The notes under the pieces are model-generated. The model was not told where the DNA came from. It saw only the letters and a list, made by a program, of their open reading frames with translations, and made no database searches. This document shows, piece by piece, positions 49,558 through 60,900 of a stretch of 64,000 bases of DNA (the first letter of the stretch is position 1; each line of letters begins with the position of its first letter). The translations under genes and the position numbers were made by a program. This DNA comes from Reclinomonas americana ATCC 50394 (taxonomy: Eukaryota; Jakobida; Jakobea; Jakobida): assembly GCA_048213135.1 (NCBI GenBank), contig PS015400.1, positions 46,971-110,970 of the forward strand, read 5' to 3'.

Positions 49558-50079
49558 CTAAACGAGCCTTTATAAAACTCATATCCATCCAGTTTCGATT
49601 TGACCGCTGCCCAACCCACAACCGATCTTCACCACGCACCACACTCGCACACTTGAAGCCGGCATGTGTCACATGTTTACAATACTGTGTAGTGACCACC
49701 GAGAGACGGTCAGCTTCCCCCAGGGCATGGACGGGATTTTCTTCGACTCCGCAGCGATGCGTGAGGCGAACTACACATTTCGGCGTTTTGGTCTCAGAGA
49801 CCACGCTGTTTTTTTTTTCTTTCTTTCACCATGGTGTTCGTTGCCTTTACCTTCACTCCCCAAGGTCCTTTTCTCCGTCTCGCATCGAAGTGAGCGGCAA
49901 GAGAGTTGCGCAGACAATTTGTTTGTCCCCCCATCATCCCACGCACCGACCGGCTTCCCTCTCTCTCGCGAGCGCGTTCACACCCCGCCCGCCCTTCTCT
50001 CCGCCTCTCTCTCTCTCTCTCTCTCTCTTTGTTTGCTTGTGTATACGTGTGTGCGTGTGTCTGAGTGGTGATCAGCAGC
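49558..50079. other. Intergenic region with a CT tract
   Basis: Between the channel stop and the DnaJ start. A CT microsatellite lies at 50004-50028, and short T-rich and C-rich runs occur at 49809-49830 and 49928-49940. The open frames here look like chance. The region presumably holds the 3' UTR of the channel gene and the DnaJ promoter. Confidence 0.5.
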
Positions 50080-51036
50080 ATGAGGACGTCAGTGACTGTG
50101 GCACTGACGGTGGTGAGCCTCGTCGTGGTGGCGACGGTGATGATGATGAGTGAGCAGGCAGAGGCCAGAGGTCAAGACTATTACACACTGTTGGGAGTCA
50201 AGCGCGGTGCAACGCCCGCGCAGATCAAGGTGAGCCGAGTGCAATTTGGTTTGCGTGCGAGTGACGCGTGTCACTTGCACGTCATCATCATCTTCATGTT
50301 CACTCCCACCTCATCACGATTGCACGGAGTAAGACGATGTGCATCACGTGTGTATGAGACAGAGAGTGTGCGTGAGAGGGAGAGAGAGGGAGAGAGAAGT
50401 TGGGAAAGGCAAGGCATGGCGGGCATGTCAAGTCACTGACTCTCTCTCCGTCACTGTCTTTCTTTTTGCACGCAGCGATCATATCGTAAGATGGCATCCA
50501 AGATGCACCCGGATCTGCATCCGGGCGACAAGAAGGCGGAGGAGGTGTGGATGGAGATCACTCGTGCGTACGAGGTGTTGTCGGACGCGCGACAGCGCGA
50601 GATTTACGATCAGCAGTTGCGCGACGAGTGTGGCGACCATGAGCGACGACGAAAAAAAGCGACTCACACTCTCATGTGCGCGCCACACACAGTGGTGAGG
50701 AGGGCGTGAATCAGTCGGGTCACCAGCAGCAGCAGCAGGGCGCCACCATCAAGTTGCGTTCTCGGTTTCAGTTGTCACTGTCAGCGTCGTCGTGCGTGTA
50801 TTGACTTTGGCGCTTGTCGACGTGCAGTTTCGGTGGTCCCGGTGGCTTCACCATCAACTTTGGCGGCCCCAACGACGGCGAGGACAAGTACGAGGTGCCG
50901 AAGGGACCCGATCTGGTGATGGACTTGCCGATCAGCCTGCGCGATCTGTACCTGGGTCGTGAGTTGGAGGTGCGTCGCCAATGCCAGTGTGCGCGGAAAG
51001 AGTGTGTGAGAATGACGGCTTGTCGTTGTGTAGATT
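50080..51036 (+). CDS. DNAJB11: ER DnaJ chaperone (DNAJB11/ERdj3-like), N-terminal half
   Basis: Exons 50080-50229, 50476-50627, 50693-50752, 50828-50969 and the first three bases of another at 51034. Start chosen at 50080 because it opens directly into a hydrophobic signal peptide (TVALTVVSLVVVATVMMM) ending near EARG. An ATG five codons earlier is possible. The J domain follows at once: DYYTLLGVKRGATPAQIK, then YRKMASKMHPDLHPGD with the HPD that stimulates Hsp70 ATPase, and ITRAYEVLSDARQREIYD. A short Gln-rich linker and a Gly-Phe-type stretch (FGGPGGFTINFGG) lead to DLPISLRDLYLGRELE, the start of the substrate-binding domain. The gene breaks at the 20-N gap. The remaining domain is found next door on the opposite strand. 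The function expected from the family is BiP co-chaperone in the ER lumen. Confidence 0.9.
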
Positions 51037-51056
51037 NNNNNNNNNNNNNNNNNNNN
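51037..51056. other. Assembly gap (20 Ns)
   Basis: Separates the two halves of the DnaJ gene. The small size is probably a placeholder. Confidence 1.
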
Positions 51057-51795
51057 TGCTCCTCCGTCAGGCTCTCTGGGTAGTCAATGGTGAAGTGCAC
51101 GTGCAAGTCGCCAAAGTAGTACGGGTCCTCGGTTCTCGGCATGCCCTCGCTCGGCACAATCATCTCAAAGCCTAGTCACCGCAGTGCGTGAGCAACAAAC
51201 CACTCGTCTCCCTCTCTCTCTCTTGTGCGAGTCCACATACCAGGCTTCGTGGGATCCGTCCTCACCAGGCGGACCTCGTGGTTGTCCAGGTGCTTGATGG
51301 TGTAATCAAAGCCGACCAGTGACTGCAGCAGCGAAATGTGCTCGTCCACGTGCAGGTCGTCGCCGACACGACGGAAGCGCGGGTGCGGCATCGTGCGCAG
51401 ACGCAGCACCAGATTGCCGGTGGTTCCGTCGAGCACGGGGTCCGAGGCCTCGCTGAACGACTGTGTGTTTGGTGTGAGTGAGCGCCGCCGACCGCACACC
51501 AACACTGCTGCGACGCAACAATTTCGTGGCCGTCGCGAGCTCCCTTCTCAATCTCCACCTCGAGTGTGCGCACGCTCGGCACAAAGTCGACGCTCGGGCA
51601 CTCATCGCACCTGCCACCATGCACTCATCAGTTCCGGTCGGCACTGACGATGCCCGGCGACAAGCACGCACGCAGACGCAACTTGGTCTCCATGACCTGC
51701 TGGATAAAGTAGCCCTGCTGGCGAGTCACCATCTGCTGACGGCAGTTGCACTTGCGCGTTCCACGGCCCTCCTCCTTGTCGTTACTGGCACGCAC
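51057..51795 (-). CDS. DNAJB11: ER DnaJ chaperone (DNAJB11/ERdj3-like), C-terminal half on an apparently inverted contig
   Basis: Exons read right to left: 51795-51683, 51610-51520, 51460-51241 and 51171-51057. They begin VRASNDKEEGRGTRKCNCRQ (DNAJB11 has VRNKPV...GKRKCNCRQ) and continue CDECPSVDF, RTLEVEIEKGARDGHEI, GTTGNLVLRLRTMPHPRF, GDDLHVDEHISLLQSLVGF, TIKHLDNHEVRLVR and GEL-like GDLHVHFTIDYPESLTEE, stopping at the gap. This is the substrate-binding and dimerisation part of the family, including the two cysteine pairs typical of ERdj3. It continues the plus-strand half almost without overlap or loss, so the contig 51057-51795 should be reverse-complemented. The last about 30 residues are missing in a gap. 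An inverted second gene copy is possible but less likely. Confidence 0.88.
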
Positions 51796-52111
51796 NNNNN
51801 NNNNNNNNNNNNNNNNNNNNNNNNNNNNNNNNNNNNNNNNNNNNNNNNNNNNNNNNNNNNNNNNNNNNNNNNNNNNNNNNNNNNNNNNNNNNNNNNNNNN
51901 NNNNNNNNNNNNNNNNNNNNNNNNNNNNNNNNNNNNNNNNNNNNNNNNNNNNNNNNNNNNNNNNNNNNNNNNNNNNNNNNNNNNNNNNNNNNNNNNNNNN
52001 NNNNNNNNNNNNNNNNNNNNNNNNNNNNNNNNNNNNNNNNNNNNNNNNNNNNNNNNNNNNNNNNNNNNNNNNNNNNNNNNNNNNNNNNNNNNNNNNNNNN
52101 NNNNNNNNNNN
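51796..52111. other. Assembly gap (N run)
   Basis: 316 Ns. Probably hides the DnaJ C-terminus and the end of the leftward membrane-protein gene. Confidence 1.
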
Positions 52112-52843
52112 ACAAGAGACACAAGAGACACATACCGTGTTGATCAGGCCCACAGAGGTGGTGCAAAAGTCACCGTACGAGATCTGCATCCACACACACA
52201 CACAAGTGAGTGCGCGAATCTAAGGGCGTGTGAGAAGTGTGCGCACAGACTGACACACCCACTGCTTGACCGCCAAGCACACGATCGTCATCAGCACACA
52301 GAAGTAGCCGACACCAGCCACCACCAGTCCACCGAGCTTCTCAAACGCTCCGTGACTATGTGCAATCATCATCATCAACATCACTCAATCCACACACACA
52401 CAGCGCACGAGTGAGACGAGAACGAAACGGTGGTTGCTGTGACTGCTGTGTTCCCACTGGAGGCCACGCTGCAGGCTGCGTCGCGTGCGTCGCAAACTGC
52501 ACAGCACACACAGTCAACAAGTGTGACGCAACACAAACACACAGTCAACACAACGCACAGTGTTCGCATAGGCCGGTGGTGGTATACGTTGCGGCTGTGA
52601 TGGAAGCACGCCAGGTGCGCCTGGTGGCACATAGCCGCCGCCGCTGTTGTCGATGAACAGAGGCTGGCCAATGCCGCCGACAGCAGTGACGGGTGGTGGT
52701 GGTCCGACGGGGTAGTTCTTGGAGGGTGGTGGCAGAGGCGCTTGAAAGCCGGGAGCGGCGTAGTAAGGGGCGGCGGCGGCGGCGGCAGTGGAAGGAGCGG
52801 CAGCATCGCCACTGGGAGTGAAGGCGCGATATGTACCGGCCAT
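52112..52843 (-). CDS. Pro-rich multi-pass membrane protein, C-terminus lost in a gap
   Basis: Start at ATG 52843. The first exon encodes a Pro/Gly/Ala-rich cytosolic-looking leader with repeated tyrosines (YYAAPGFQAPLPPPSKNYPV) and a PPPAY site that could bind WW domains. A probable second exon (about 52500-52410) is again Pro/Gln-rich. Then KLGGLVVAGVGYFCVLMTIV (about 52340-52270) is a clear transmembrane helix, followed by ISYGDFCTTSVGLIN, which looks like the start of an extracellular loop, before the gap. The arrangement recalls small four-helix proteins of the claudin/PMP22 type, but only one helix is visible, so the family is not assigned. Confidence 0.6.
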
Positions 52844-53020
52844 GTTGGCTCCGAGTCAGCAATGTGTTTGTAGTTTGCCGGACGATGCGGCGGACAACTG
52901 TGTACGATCCGTGGAGTGGGGTTAGCTGTGCAGGGAACCACGTCACTTGTTTGCTACACGGGATGCGCGTTGCTGGTTTCGCAAAAATAAGTTGTCCTTT
53001 CTCTTCACTTTCCTTCCTGC

Positions 53021-55784
53021 TCATGTGCCGGAAAAGTCGACGACACTGACGAGAAGTGTCTGTGTCAGTGAGCCGCCTGTTAGTCCGGCGATCAGTCCGA
53101 AGCTCTGCAGACAGACAGGGGGATGCCGGTGGGCACGAATGACGGGGGTTATTGAGTAGGTGCAGCGGCAGGCGCACCATGACAATGCCCGCGGTCTCCA
53201 GATCCACCGTGCGAATGCCCTTCGAGTCGATCATCATGCCCATGGTGGCCTGTGTGGAGCACACGAGTCAAGGCCTTTGTCGATGCCCATGCACGGAACC
53301 TCGAGGCACACTCACCAGCAATCCGCTGACATACCCAATCACCACCGTGATCACCAGGCTTGCCCAGTCATTCGCAATGAGGTGCGGTTTCACGCAGAAG
53401 AAGACCAGTGGAATGAACAGTAGCCGCACGACGACAGCCACGTAGTACCAATGTGGTGGCCAGCGCGGGATGTAACCGGCCGTGATGCGACCTGTGATGC
53501 CGCGACAGCAGTGAGGGGGAGAGTGCAGGGGAGAGCGGTTTGTTATTCGGTGGCGCACCGACAAAGTCGCTAAAGTTGAACACCATCTGTGTCGCGTGCA
53601 CACTCCTTTAAAGGCCAGCTGTGGATCACATTGCGGCACCGACCACTCACCAGCAGCGTCACCGGGAACCAGTCGTTCGACCAGGTGTAGGTAACCGGCG
53701 GTATCAGCGCCACAATGCCCGGATAGATGACGTACGACGAGAAGAAGGTGACAAAGACACAGAGGAACGGCTTCCACAGCAGGCGGAAGATGGACCAGAT
53801 GCCTGAGCCGGCGTCCTTGTGTTTCTGCCTCCGCAGACCTGCACGGACTCAGACAGGCGACACAAAATGCGCCCAATGAAAGTAACACATGCACGCAACT
53901 CCATCGCGCCTCGTCATCATCGTCAATATCCTCCTCGTCATCGCCATCGTCACGACCCGCTGTGGCAAACTGCTCACACGACACTCGATAATTACATCCA
54001 GCACGTGATATTTCCAGTACAACCAACGCACCTCTCGTTCCAAAAAATGCTGACTGAAACCCCACCCGCGCATGGCCAGGTACAGCAGCAGCGAGAGCAC
54101 GATGAGGACCACCGACACCGAAAAATAAATGTACGATGACACCACGGCTGGGTGATTGCACATGGTGAGAGAGTGGCAGCACGTACGACACTCGCAGCGT
54201 GCTGGCGCAACTGGTGCGCGACGTGGTGAACGCCGCCTTGGTGATCATGCGCACGGACGACGCAGTGAGGCCAGCCGCGGCGGCACCTACCAGAGTGGCT
54301 TGCATGTAGCGTGGCGGGAACAGTGAGGCGAGGCCGAGCACTGCGACAAGAAAATCAGCAACGAGCAGAAGCGTTATGGGGTGTGAGACTGTAGCATACC
54401 AGTCGCATTCAGTACACCACTGCGGGCAGGGGATGCAAGAGTGAGGCGTGGTGTGCGAGGAGATAAGACAACGGAGGGAGGGAGGGACACACGCAACGCG
54501 ACACAACCTGTCGAGTCGGCAAGCACGGTGAGTCAGGAGCGATCAGAAGAGCAGCGCGTAGGGGACAAGGCCTCTCTCACTCACCGGTCGTGAAAAACGA
54601 GCCCAGCAGAAGGAAATAGGCCGTGCGTTGACTCGTCAGGTACGTCCACGCCGTTGAGATCATGAAAAGCACAATGAGAATGGGATAAAACATGAGCATG
54701 CGACTGTGGATGGTGAAACGCTGCGCGCGAATGCCGAATGCACATGTCAGAGGCCACGACGGCAGGGCGCCATTGCATGAGACACACACACCTTGGCCCA
54801 TATCAGCACGGGAAAGTAAACGAGAAAGTTGCCGAGGTTGTACGAGAACGAGATGTTGCTGATGACCCCGCTGTACGACGGATACTGCTGCTTCATAAAG
54901 TCGACTGCTCCCATGAACCTGAGCACGGCGGCGGTGAGCACCCTTCCCGATCGCACCCGCCTGCTCCACGACGCAACGAAAAGAACGGCAGCAGGAACGA
55001 GGCGCCTAGCAGGATGCACGACAGGTACGTGCGTTGGCACTGCAACAGGCAGCGGAACAGTGAGACCACCGAGAGAACGAACGAACAAACCAACGATCGA
55101 TCGCATGCATGCATGCACCTGATCGCGTGGCAGCAGCGTAAAGTCCGTGCCGGAGGCTGGCGACGTGGAGTGCTTGCTGCCGCCAATGAACATGTCGCCA
55201 CTCGGCACATCGCTCTCAGAGTCATCCCCACCAAACCCGCCGTACCCTCGATACGGCGTCGGATGCCGTCCATTGCCGCTGTCGATCGGAGACGGAGGTG
55301 ACTTGTTCCCGCGCCCTCCGCCTCGTTTCACTCCTCCTGCATCAGTCTCCCGCACCGTGTCTGCATTGATTGTGGTCGACGGTCTCTGCTTCCCTCGTCG
55401 CCCAGCAGAAGAGGCCTTGTCGCGATCGGTGCGCCCGTTGTTGGGTGAGCTGGCTGTGTGCTGAAAGAGAGGCGCAATGCCTGCGACTCCAACACCGCCG
55501 CCCCCACCACTGTTGCTGCTGCTGTTGTTTGTGGAGTCGCCGAGGAGCAGGAGACTGCCATCGGGAAGTCGCGGAGGGCCAGAGTTGCTGCCGTACGACT
55601 CGGGCTCATCGGACCACTCAAAGTCGCCAGTGATGAACTGCAGCCGTGTGAGTGTGACAAAGAGATAGAAGGGAGGAAGAGAGGAGGGCGTGCCTTGGTC
55701 TTGGAGCCCGACCGGCCCGGGCGCATCTCGACGACGAATCAATGCATGCAAGGACGCGACGGACGTCGACGTACAAGAAACCAT
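53021..55784 (-). CDS. Equilibrative nucleoside transporter (ENT/SLC29), long N-terminus
   Basis: Read right to left. The exact start near 55784 is unsure. A long Gly/Ser/Pro-rich, probably disordered cytosolic N-terminus (about 55640-55130) precedes the first helix, YLSCILLGASFLLPFFS (about 55035-54985). Further family marks: VDFMKQQYPSYSGVISNISF, FLVYFPVLIWAK, LGLASLFPPRYMQATLVGAA with RMITKAAF (about 54350-54225), WYYVAVVVRLLFIPLVFFCV (about 53450-53385), ASLVITVVIGYVSGLL, and a last helix SFGLIAGLTGGSLTQTLL with a stop at 53021. These match the ENT order, including the helix-5 P-P-R-Y and helix-11 G-Y-x-x-G positions. The family moves nucleosides, and sometimes nucleobases, across membranes down their gradient or with protons. 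The next ENT gene lies about 40 bp upstream on the same strand. Confidence 0.87.
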
Positions 55785-55823
55785 GTTTTACATTCGTTGA
55801 AGCCTACGTATTAAACAGCGCTA

Positions 55824-57923
55824 TTACGTACTATCGTTGTTGGTGCCGAGGTCCAGCCAGGAGACCAGACCGGACTGCAGCAAGGAGCCGGTGATGAGAC
55901 CGGCGTTGAGTGCGAAGCTCATTAGAATGCCCGCCATTTCTTGGTCGTGGCTCTGCACGCGGCTGCACCCGTAGATCATGCCCATGGCTGTGTGTGCGTG
56001 GAGTGAGTCATAGAAAACGGGGAACGGCTGAGAGCGACACAACTGCCAAAGAATCCTGCAAATTGAAAAATTAGTTGAGAAATCGACTGGCGTGATGAGC
56101 AAGAGACGGCACGACGCACCATTCGTGAACCCAAAGAGCACGGAGAGGATGAGTGGCACCATATCGGCGTGGATCAGAGATGGTTTGACGCAGAAAAAGA
56201 TGAGCGGAATGCACGCGATGCGGCAGAGTGTGGCGATGAACAGGCCGGTGGGTCCAAAGGGCTTCCAGTTGCCCACAATGCGCCCCGCCTGCGCGAGTGT
56301 GCACGAATGAGGGTGGCGAAAGCAGCAAGTTGTCTTCATCAGCACAACACGCAACAAAGTCAGACACGTTCCACAACAGGAGCAGCACAATGGGAAACCA
56401 ATGGTCGTTGCCCCAGCTCCATGTGTGAGCCGGAATGGCGGTGACGATGCCAGGGAAGACGACAGCCGAGAGGAAGAAGGTGAGGTACACGACCAGGAAC
56501 ATGAGCTGCGGCGGCCACAAAGGTTAGGGGCGATGCCGCACAACGTGAGACGGCTGGCGCACGCTACGCAACAAAGATCGATTTGAACACTTGGAACGTC
56601 TTGGACTTGGGTTTGTCGGCGATCAGCGGTGCTGCAGTCTCGCACGATCAGATCACATGCACGCACACACACAGAGACATGGCACACACACACACAAAGC
56701 AAGCGTACCGGATTCGGGATCATCCGACGTATTCAGCACCACCTTGGTCTGCACGATTTGGAACACAGAAGGTGAGCAGCAGCGGGCGACACGACCACGT
56801 GCAGGCGCACGCAGCTTCCTTGTCCAAGTAGTACTGCGCAAACGGCCACGTGCGCATCATCGTGTACAGCAGCACGCAAACAAGAAGGAGGAGTCCGCTG
56901 AAGCCAAAGTAGACGGCCGATGACAGAACCACTGCCGAGAGGAAGAGTGAGTGCAATGCGCAAATGCCAGCGCCCTCTCCACGCACACGCGCACACCTCC
57001 TCGGTTGGGACCAAGCGCGGCCTTGGTGATGATCCGCGAGGTCGAAATGAGCGTGCCCGCCGCACCCACACCTGCACACGCAACGCCGAGTGAGGAGGAG
57101 CACATCACTTCGTCGAGAGAACATCACATGCAAGACAACGCGCCTGTCAGCGCGCTCTGCGTGTACTTGGGCGGAAACAAGGCCGCCAAGCCGAGAATGG
57201 TGGCATTCAGCACCCCACTGACGACACCTGCACGCCACAGTTGAGGCGCAGTGCGGTGGAGACAAGAAAACGGAGAAATATACCAATGAGGAACATGGAG
57301 GCCTCCAGCAACCACGACGCCGTGTTGATCTGGTTCGACAGAATCACGCTCCAGAACGGCGTAATGCCCAGCAGCACAAACATGCTCAAGTAGCCGGCCA
57401 CAGTGCGCACGAGAATGCTCACTTTTTGCGCAAAGAACAGCAGCAGCAGATAGATCACAAAGCCTCCAATGCTACACACACACGCGCACACACACACAAA
57501 AGTCAGCTTCCTCGCGCACAGTGTGTGTATGAGAGAGAGAGAGAGACGCGTAACTTGTACGCAGTGTTGATATCAGTGACTACGTTCTTGTGCCCGGGGT
57601 ACTGATCGTTGAGAAAGTCGACAGCGTTGATCATGCTAAAGAACGGAAGCTGCATGCAGAGCAAATCAGTGTGTGTGCACGCTCTCTCTCACACTCTCTC
57701 TCACAGAAAGAGAGGCATACCATAAAGCCAGCTCCGAGCACCATCACGACAATGTAAGTGGCGGTCTCCTGTTTCAGCGTGTGAGAGAGAGTGTGCGCGC
57801 GAGAGAGAGAAGAGCAGTCGCGCATGATGTGACCTTGCCCTCTGGCACCCTGTGGCGCAGTGCTCTGGTCACCTCTGCATCCTCAGAGTTGACACTGCTC
57901 CATTTCTTCTCAGACGCACTCAT
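55824..57923 (-). CDS. Equilibrative nucleoside transporter (ENT/SLC29), second tandem copy
   Basis: ATG 57923 gives MSASEKKWSSVNSEDAEVTR, a short N-terminus unlike the long one of its neighbour. Exons follow with YIVVMVLGAGFMLPFFSMIN across a junction (about 57760-57630), AVDFLNDQYPGHKN, FVIYLLLLFFAQKVSIL, GITPFWSVILSNQINTASWL, LGLAALFPPKYTQSALTG with RIITKAALGPN (about 57205-57005), a central loop with TKVVLNTSDDPESG, FLVVYLTFFLSAVVFPGIVT, ATLCRIACIPLIFFCVKP, LFGFTNG and a last segment EMAGILMSFALNAGLITGSL, with a stop at 55824. All eleven expected helices seem present, so the gene looks intact. It starts only 60 bp from the divergent membrane-protein gene at 57984. Confidence 0.9.
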
Positions 57924-57983
57924 TTGTTCAACGAGAGCCCCGACGGATCAACAGAAGAATCAGACACATAACAGATCGTTGCA
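57924..57983. promoter_or_regulatory. 60-bp divergent intergenic region
   Basis: Separates the ATG of the leftward ENT gene from the ATG of the rightward type I membrane protein. Any promoter must be shared or reach into the coding regions. No element was recognised. Confidence 0.35.
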
Positions 57984-60900
57984 ATGAGGAGCGATCGTCG
58001 TCGTCTTCTTCTACTCCTCCTGCTCCTCGTGTTGGCTTGTGGGCGATGCGACGCGCAGAGTTCCACGTCAACATTGCAGCCGCTCGGTGACATTCTTTCG
58101 CGATGGACGAGCGCTGGCGACTCGGTGGTGTCGGCCTCTGGAGTGGCCCTGCACTCGTTCCTCGCAACAGGTGCCACACCAAGTGGAGGCCCGAGTCTGG
58201 CAGATGCCACGACGCCCTCCATGTTGCGTGGCTTTTCGCGCGCGATCCACTCTCGAACGCAACTGTCACACACACACACACACACACGCACGCACGCAAC
58301 GAGCGAAAGAGAGAGAGAGGCGCATCGGCAGCGACATGTGCAGATAGATGCGACTTGTGTGTCGTCAATGTCACCACACCTTCACTGATGCAGTCGCAGT
58401 CAGCAATCATCAACCGATGCTCGATTTCGTCATTTATTCATTGTGTGATTGGTGACAGGTTTGGTGCGAGTGGCGGTAACGTGATCAACGTTGGATCGGT
58501 GTCGAGTCTGTCGTATTCGACGAGTCGTGTGTCGGCCAACACAGCGTGGGGCAGCGATGGGCAGTGGTTCACGGCGCAGTCGGTGAGACATGCAATTGGC
58601 GTGTTGTTCGCGTTGGCGTGATCTCATGATCATTGTGCCCCGCGATGCAGAGTCAAGTGTGGATGTTTGCGGCCAACTCGATGAGTGTCACGGGCTTCCA
58701 GATCCGTGGCACGTCGGGTGGAAACACGTCGCGGCAAGCGTCGGCAACGACGCTGCAGATCACCAGCAACGGGCACACGTATTCTGTGCTCTGTCGCCAG
58801 GTGTGGACGAGAAAGCGGTGTGCTCTCTCTTTCTATCGTAGCGTGTCTGACACGAGCGACACACAGACGTTCAGCGGAGCCGCGCCATCGATTGTGCGCA
58901 TGACACTGGTGCCAGATACGCCGTCGGTGTCGCAGACGTCGTTCGAATCATCGCCCTCTGTCGACAATGTCGACATCAACAATCTGTCGGCCGCCGTTCG
59001 GGTCTACCACTTGCTGTTCTCGCAGTTCGGCAGCACCGACTCGACGGCCTTGACTAATGCACAACTGCGCAGGTTGAGTTGACACCGTGAACCTGTCCTT
59101 TTCCGAACTCACTCACATGTCCTCGCTTCAGTGTGGCCAACTCGTTCATCTCCAACGTTTTGCACACGGTTCCCAGCGATGTGGCAAACTTGTCGCTCGC
59201 CAGTGTGCAGTCCGCCATTCCCACTGCCGTGCCCGCGATCGCCGCTGCCACGGCATCATTTTTGTCAACTGGCCTGACAACGTCCGGCAACACGGCCTTG
59301 TCGTACACGGGCAGCAATGGTACGTGTCATGCGTCGACTGGCGGGCAGGGATGATTCTTGCAGCTCACGTATGTGTGCATGCGCAGCTGCCCTTGGCAAC
59401 ACGGTGACCACCAGTGTCAATCTCCAAGTGCAAAACACCGACGACGTACTTATCACACCGTCGAGCACGACGTCGCCCTTCCTCACAGGCTCCTACGTGT
59501 CGTACACTACCGGTGGCCTGTACGTGCTGGCTGCCGATATCTCCGCCATCTCCAACTTGGCCATCTCCGGCAGCACGGGCATGACGTCGTCGGCCTCTGT
59601 GAACTTTCTCACGCTTACGGCTACTGATACCACTGGCATCATTCACACGGCGTTTGTGCGTTTTGTGTGCTCGACTACCCCCGTGTGCATTGTCCACATG
59701 GGCATCATCATGGCCGGCCAGTCGTGCGGCGCCACGGGCACTGCCAGCTCGGCAGCCTCGGTCGATTCGCTCTTCCTCTCCAATCTGCTGCCGTGCCAGC
59801 GCGCGTACCTCCTCACCTACACTACCACGGCGGCAGTGACCGAGACGACGGCTCGCGCGACGATGCGAGCGGCTCTGCAGTCGCTGGCGGGCGTCTCCAT
59901 TTCTGGCGGTGATTGCGTGCACCTCGTCACCTGCGCGCGCCGTCGTCGTTGTCTATTTGACTGACTGTGCGAGTAACAGGCAATACGCCCAGCGATAATT
60001 CACTGTCGTCCTACTCGTCGCGGCTCACCAACAACTCATCCTCACTGAGCAACGCGATTCCGAGTCGGTTCAACTTTGTTGACGGCTTCACAGGCACGGA
60101 GATCAACGACGGCGGCGAAGACATGTTTGACGGGTGAGATAGCATGCAACACTCGCTTCCCCTTCTCTCGCGTACTCACACACACACACACTCGGTGTGT
60201 GCGAGCAGTGGAAATCAGCTCAACACCAACGTCCAGTCTCTGANNNNNNNNNNNNNNNNNNNNNNNNNNNNNNNNNNNNNNNNNNNNNNNNNNNNNNNNN
60301 NNNNNNNNNNNNNNNNNNNNNNNNNNNNNNNNNNNNNNNNNNNNNNNNNNNNNNNNNNNNNNNNNNNNNNNNNNNNNTTCCGTACACGAACGGAAGTGTG
60401 TTGTCGCACACCGCCTTTGGACCCACCGGCTCGTATCTCACGATGAAAATCACCGGAGCGTTCTTTTGGGTTGCCAAAGTGCGTGGCTTCGATTGCTGTT
60501 GTATATATGGTGGCTAACCGCAGTGCAGCTGGACAACGTCTCCTCAGTGTCCATCACCGGCAACAATGGTGCCGACGGCGCGGGCTCGGCAACGTCAAAC
60601 AACTTTCGAGTAAGCGTTACCGATGACACTGGTGCAGCGCAGACGTGGCGAGTGTTTGTTGCGTGCACTTGCTGTCTCCCTCTCTCTCTTTGTAAGACAC
60701 AACGATTGTCGTACCAACGTATGTGCTGGACAGACCAAGCGCATTTGCAACTCGGGCGACCCGAGCATCAATCACGTTTCGTGTGTCTGCAGCACACGCC
60801 GTTGTGCGACTGCTCCGCTCACACATGTGGCCGTACATAGATTTGGATGATCAACTCGGCGGCTCCGAATGCGTCTAGTGTGTCGCAAACAATCGCCACC

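Noticed and set aside
49664-50071. Open frame upstream of the DnaJ gene
   Set aside because: No family resemblance. It crosses T and CT runs and lacks plausible splice partners. Treated as chance.
51057-51795. The minus-strand DnaJ part as an inverted duplicate gene
   Set aside because: It contains only the half that the plus-strand gene lacks, begins where that one ends, and lies on a contig isolated by gaps. Misorientation is simpler.
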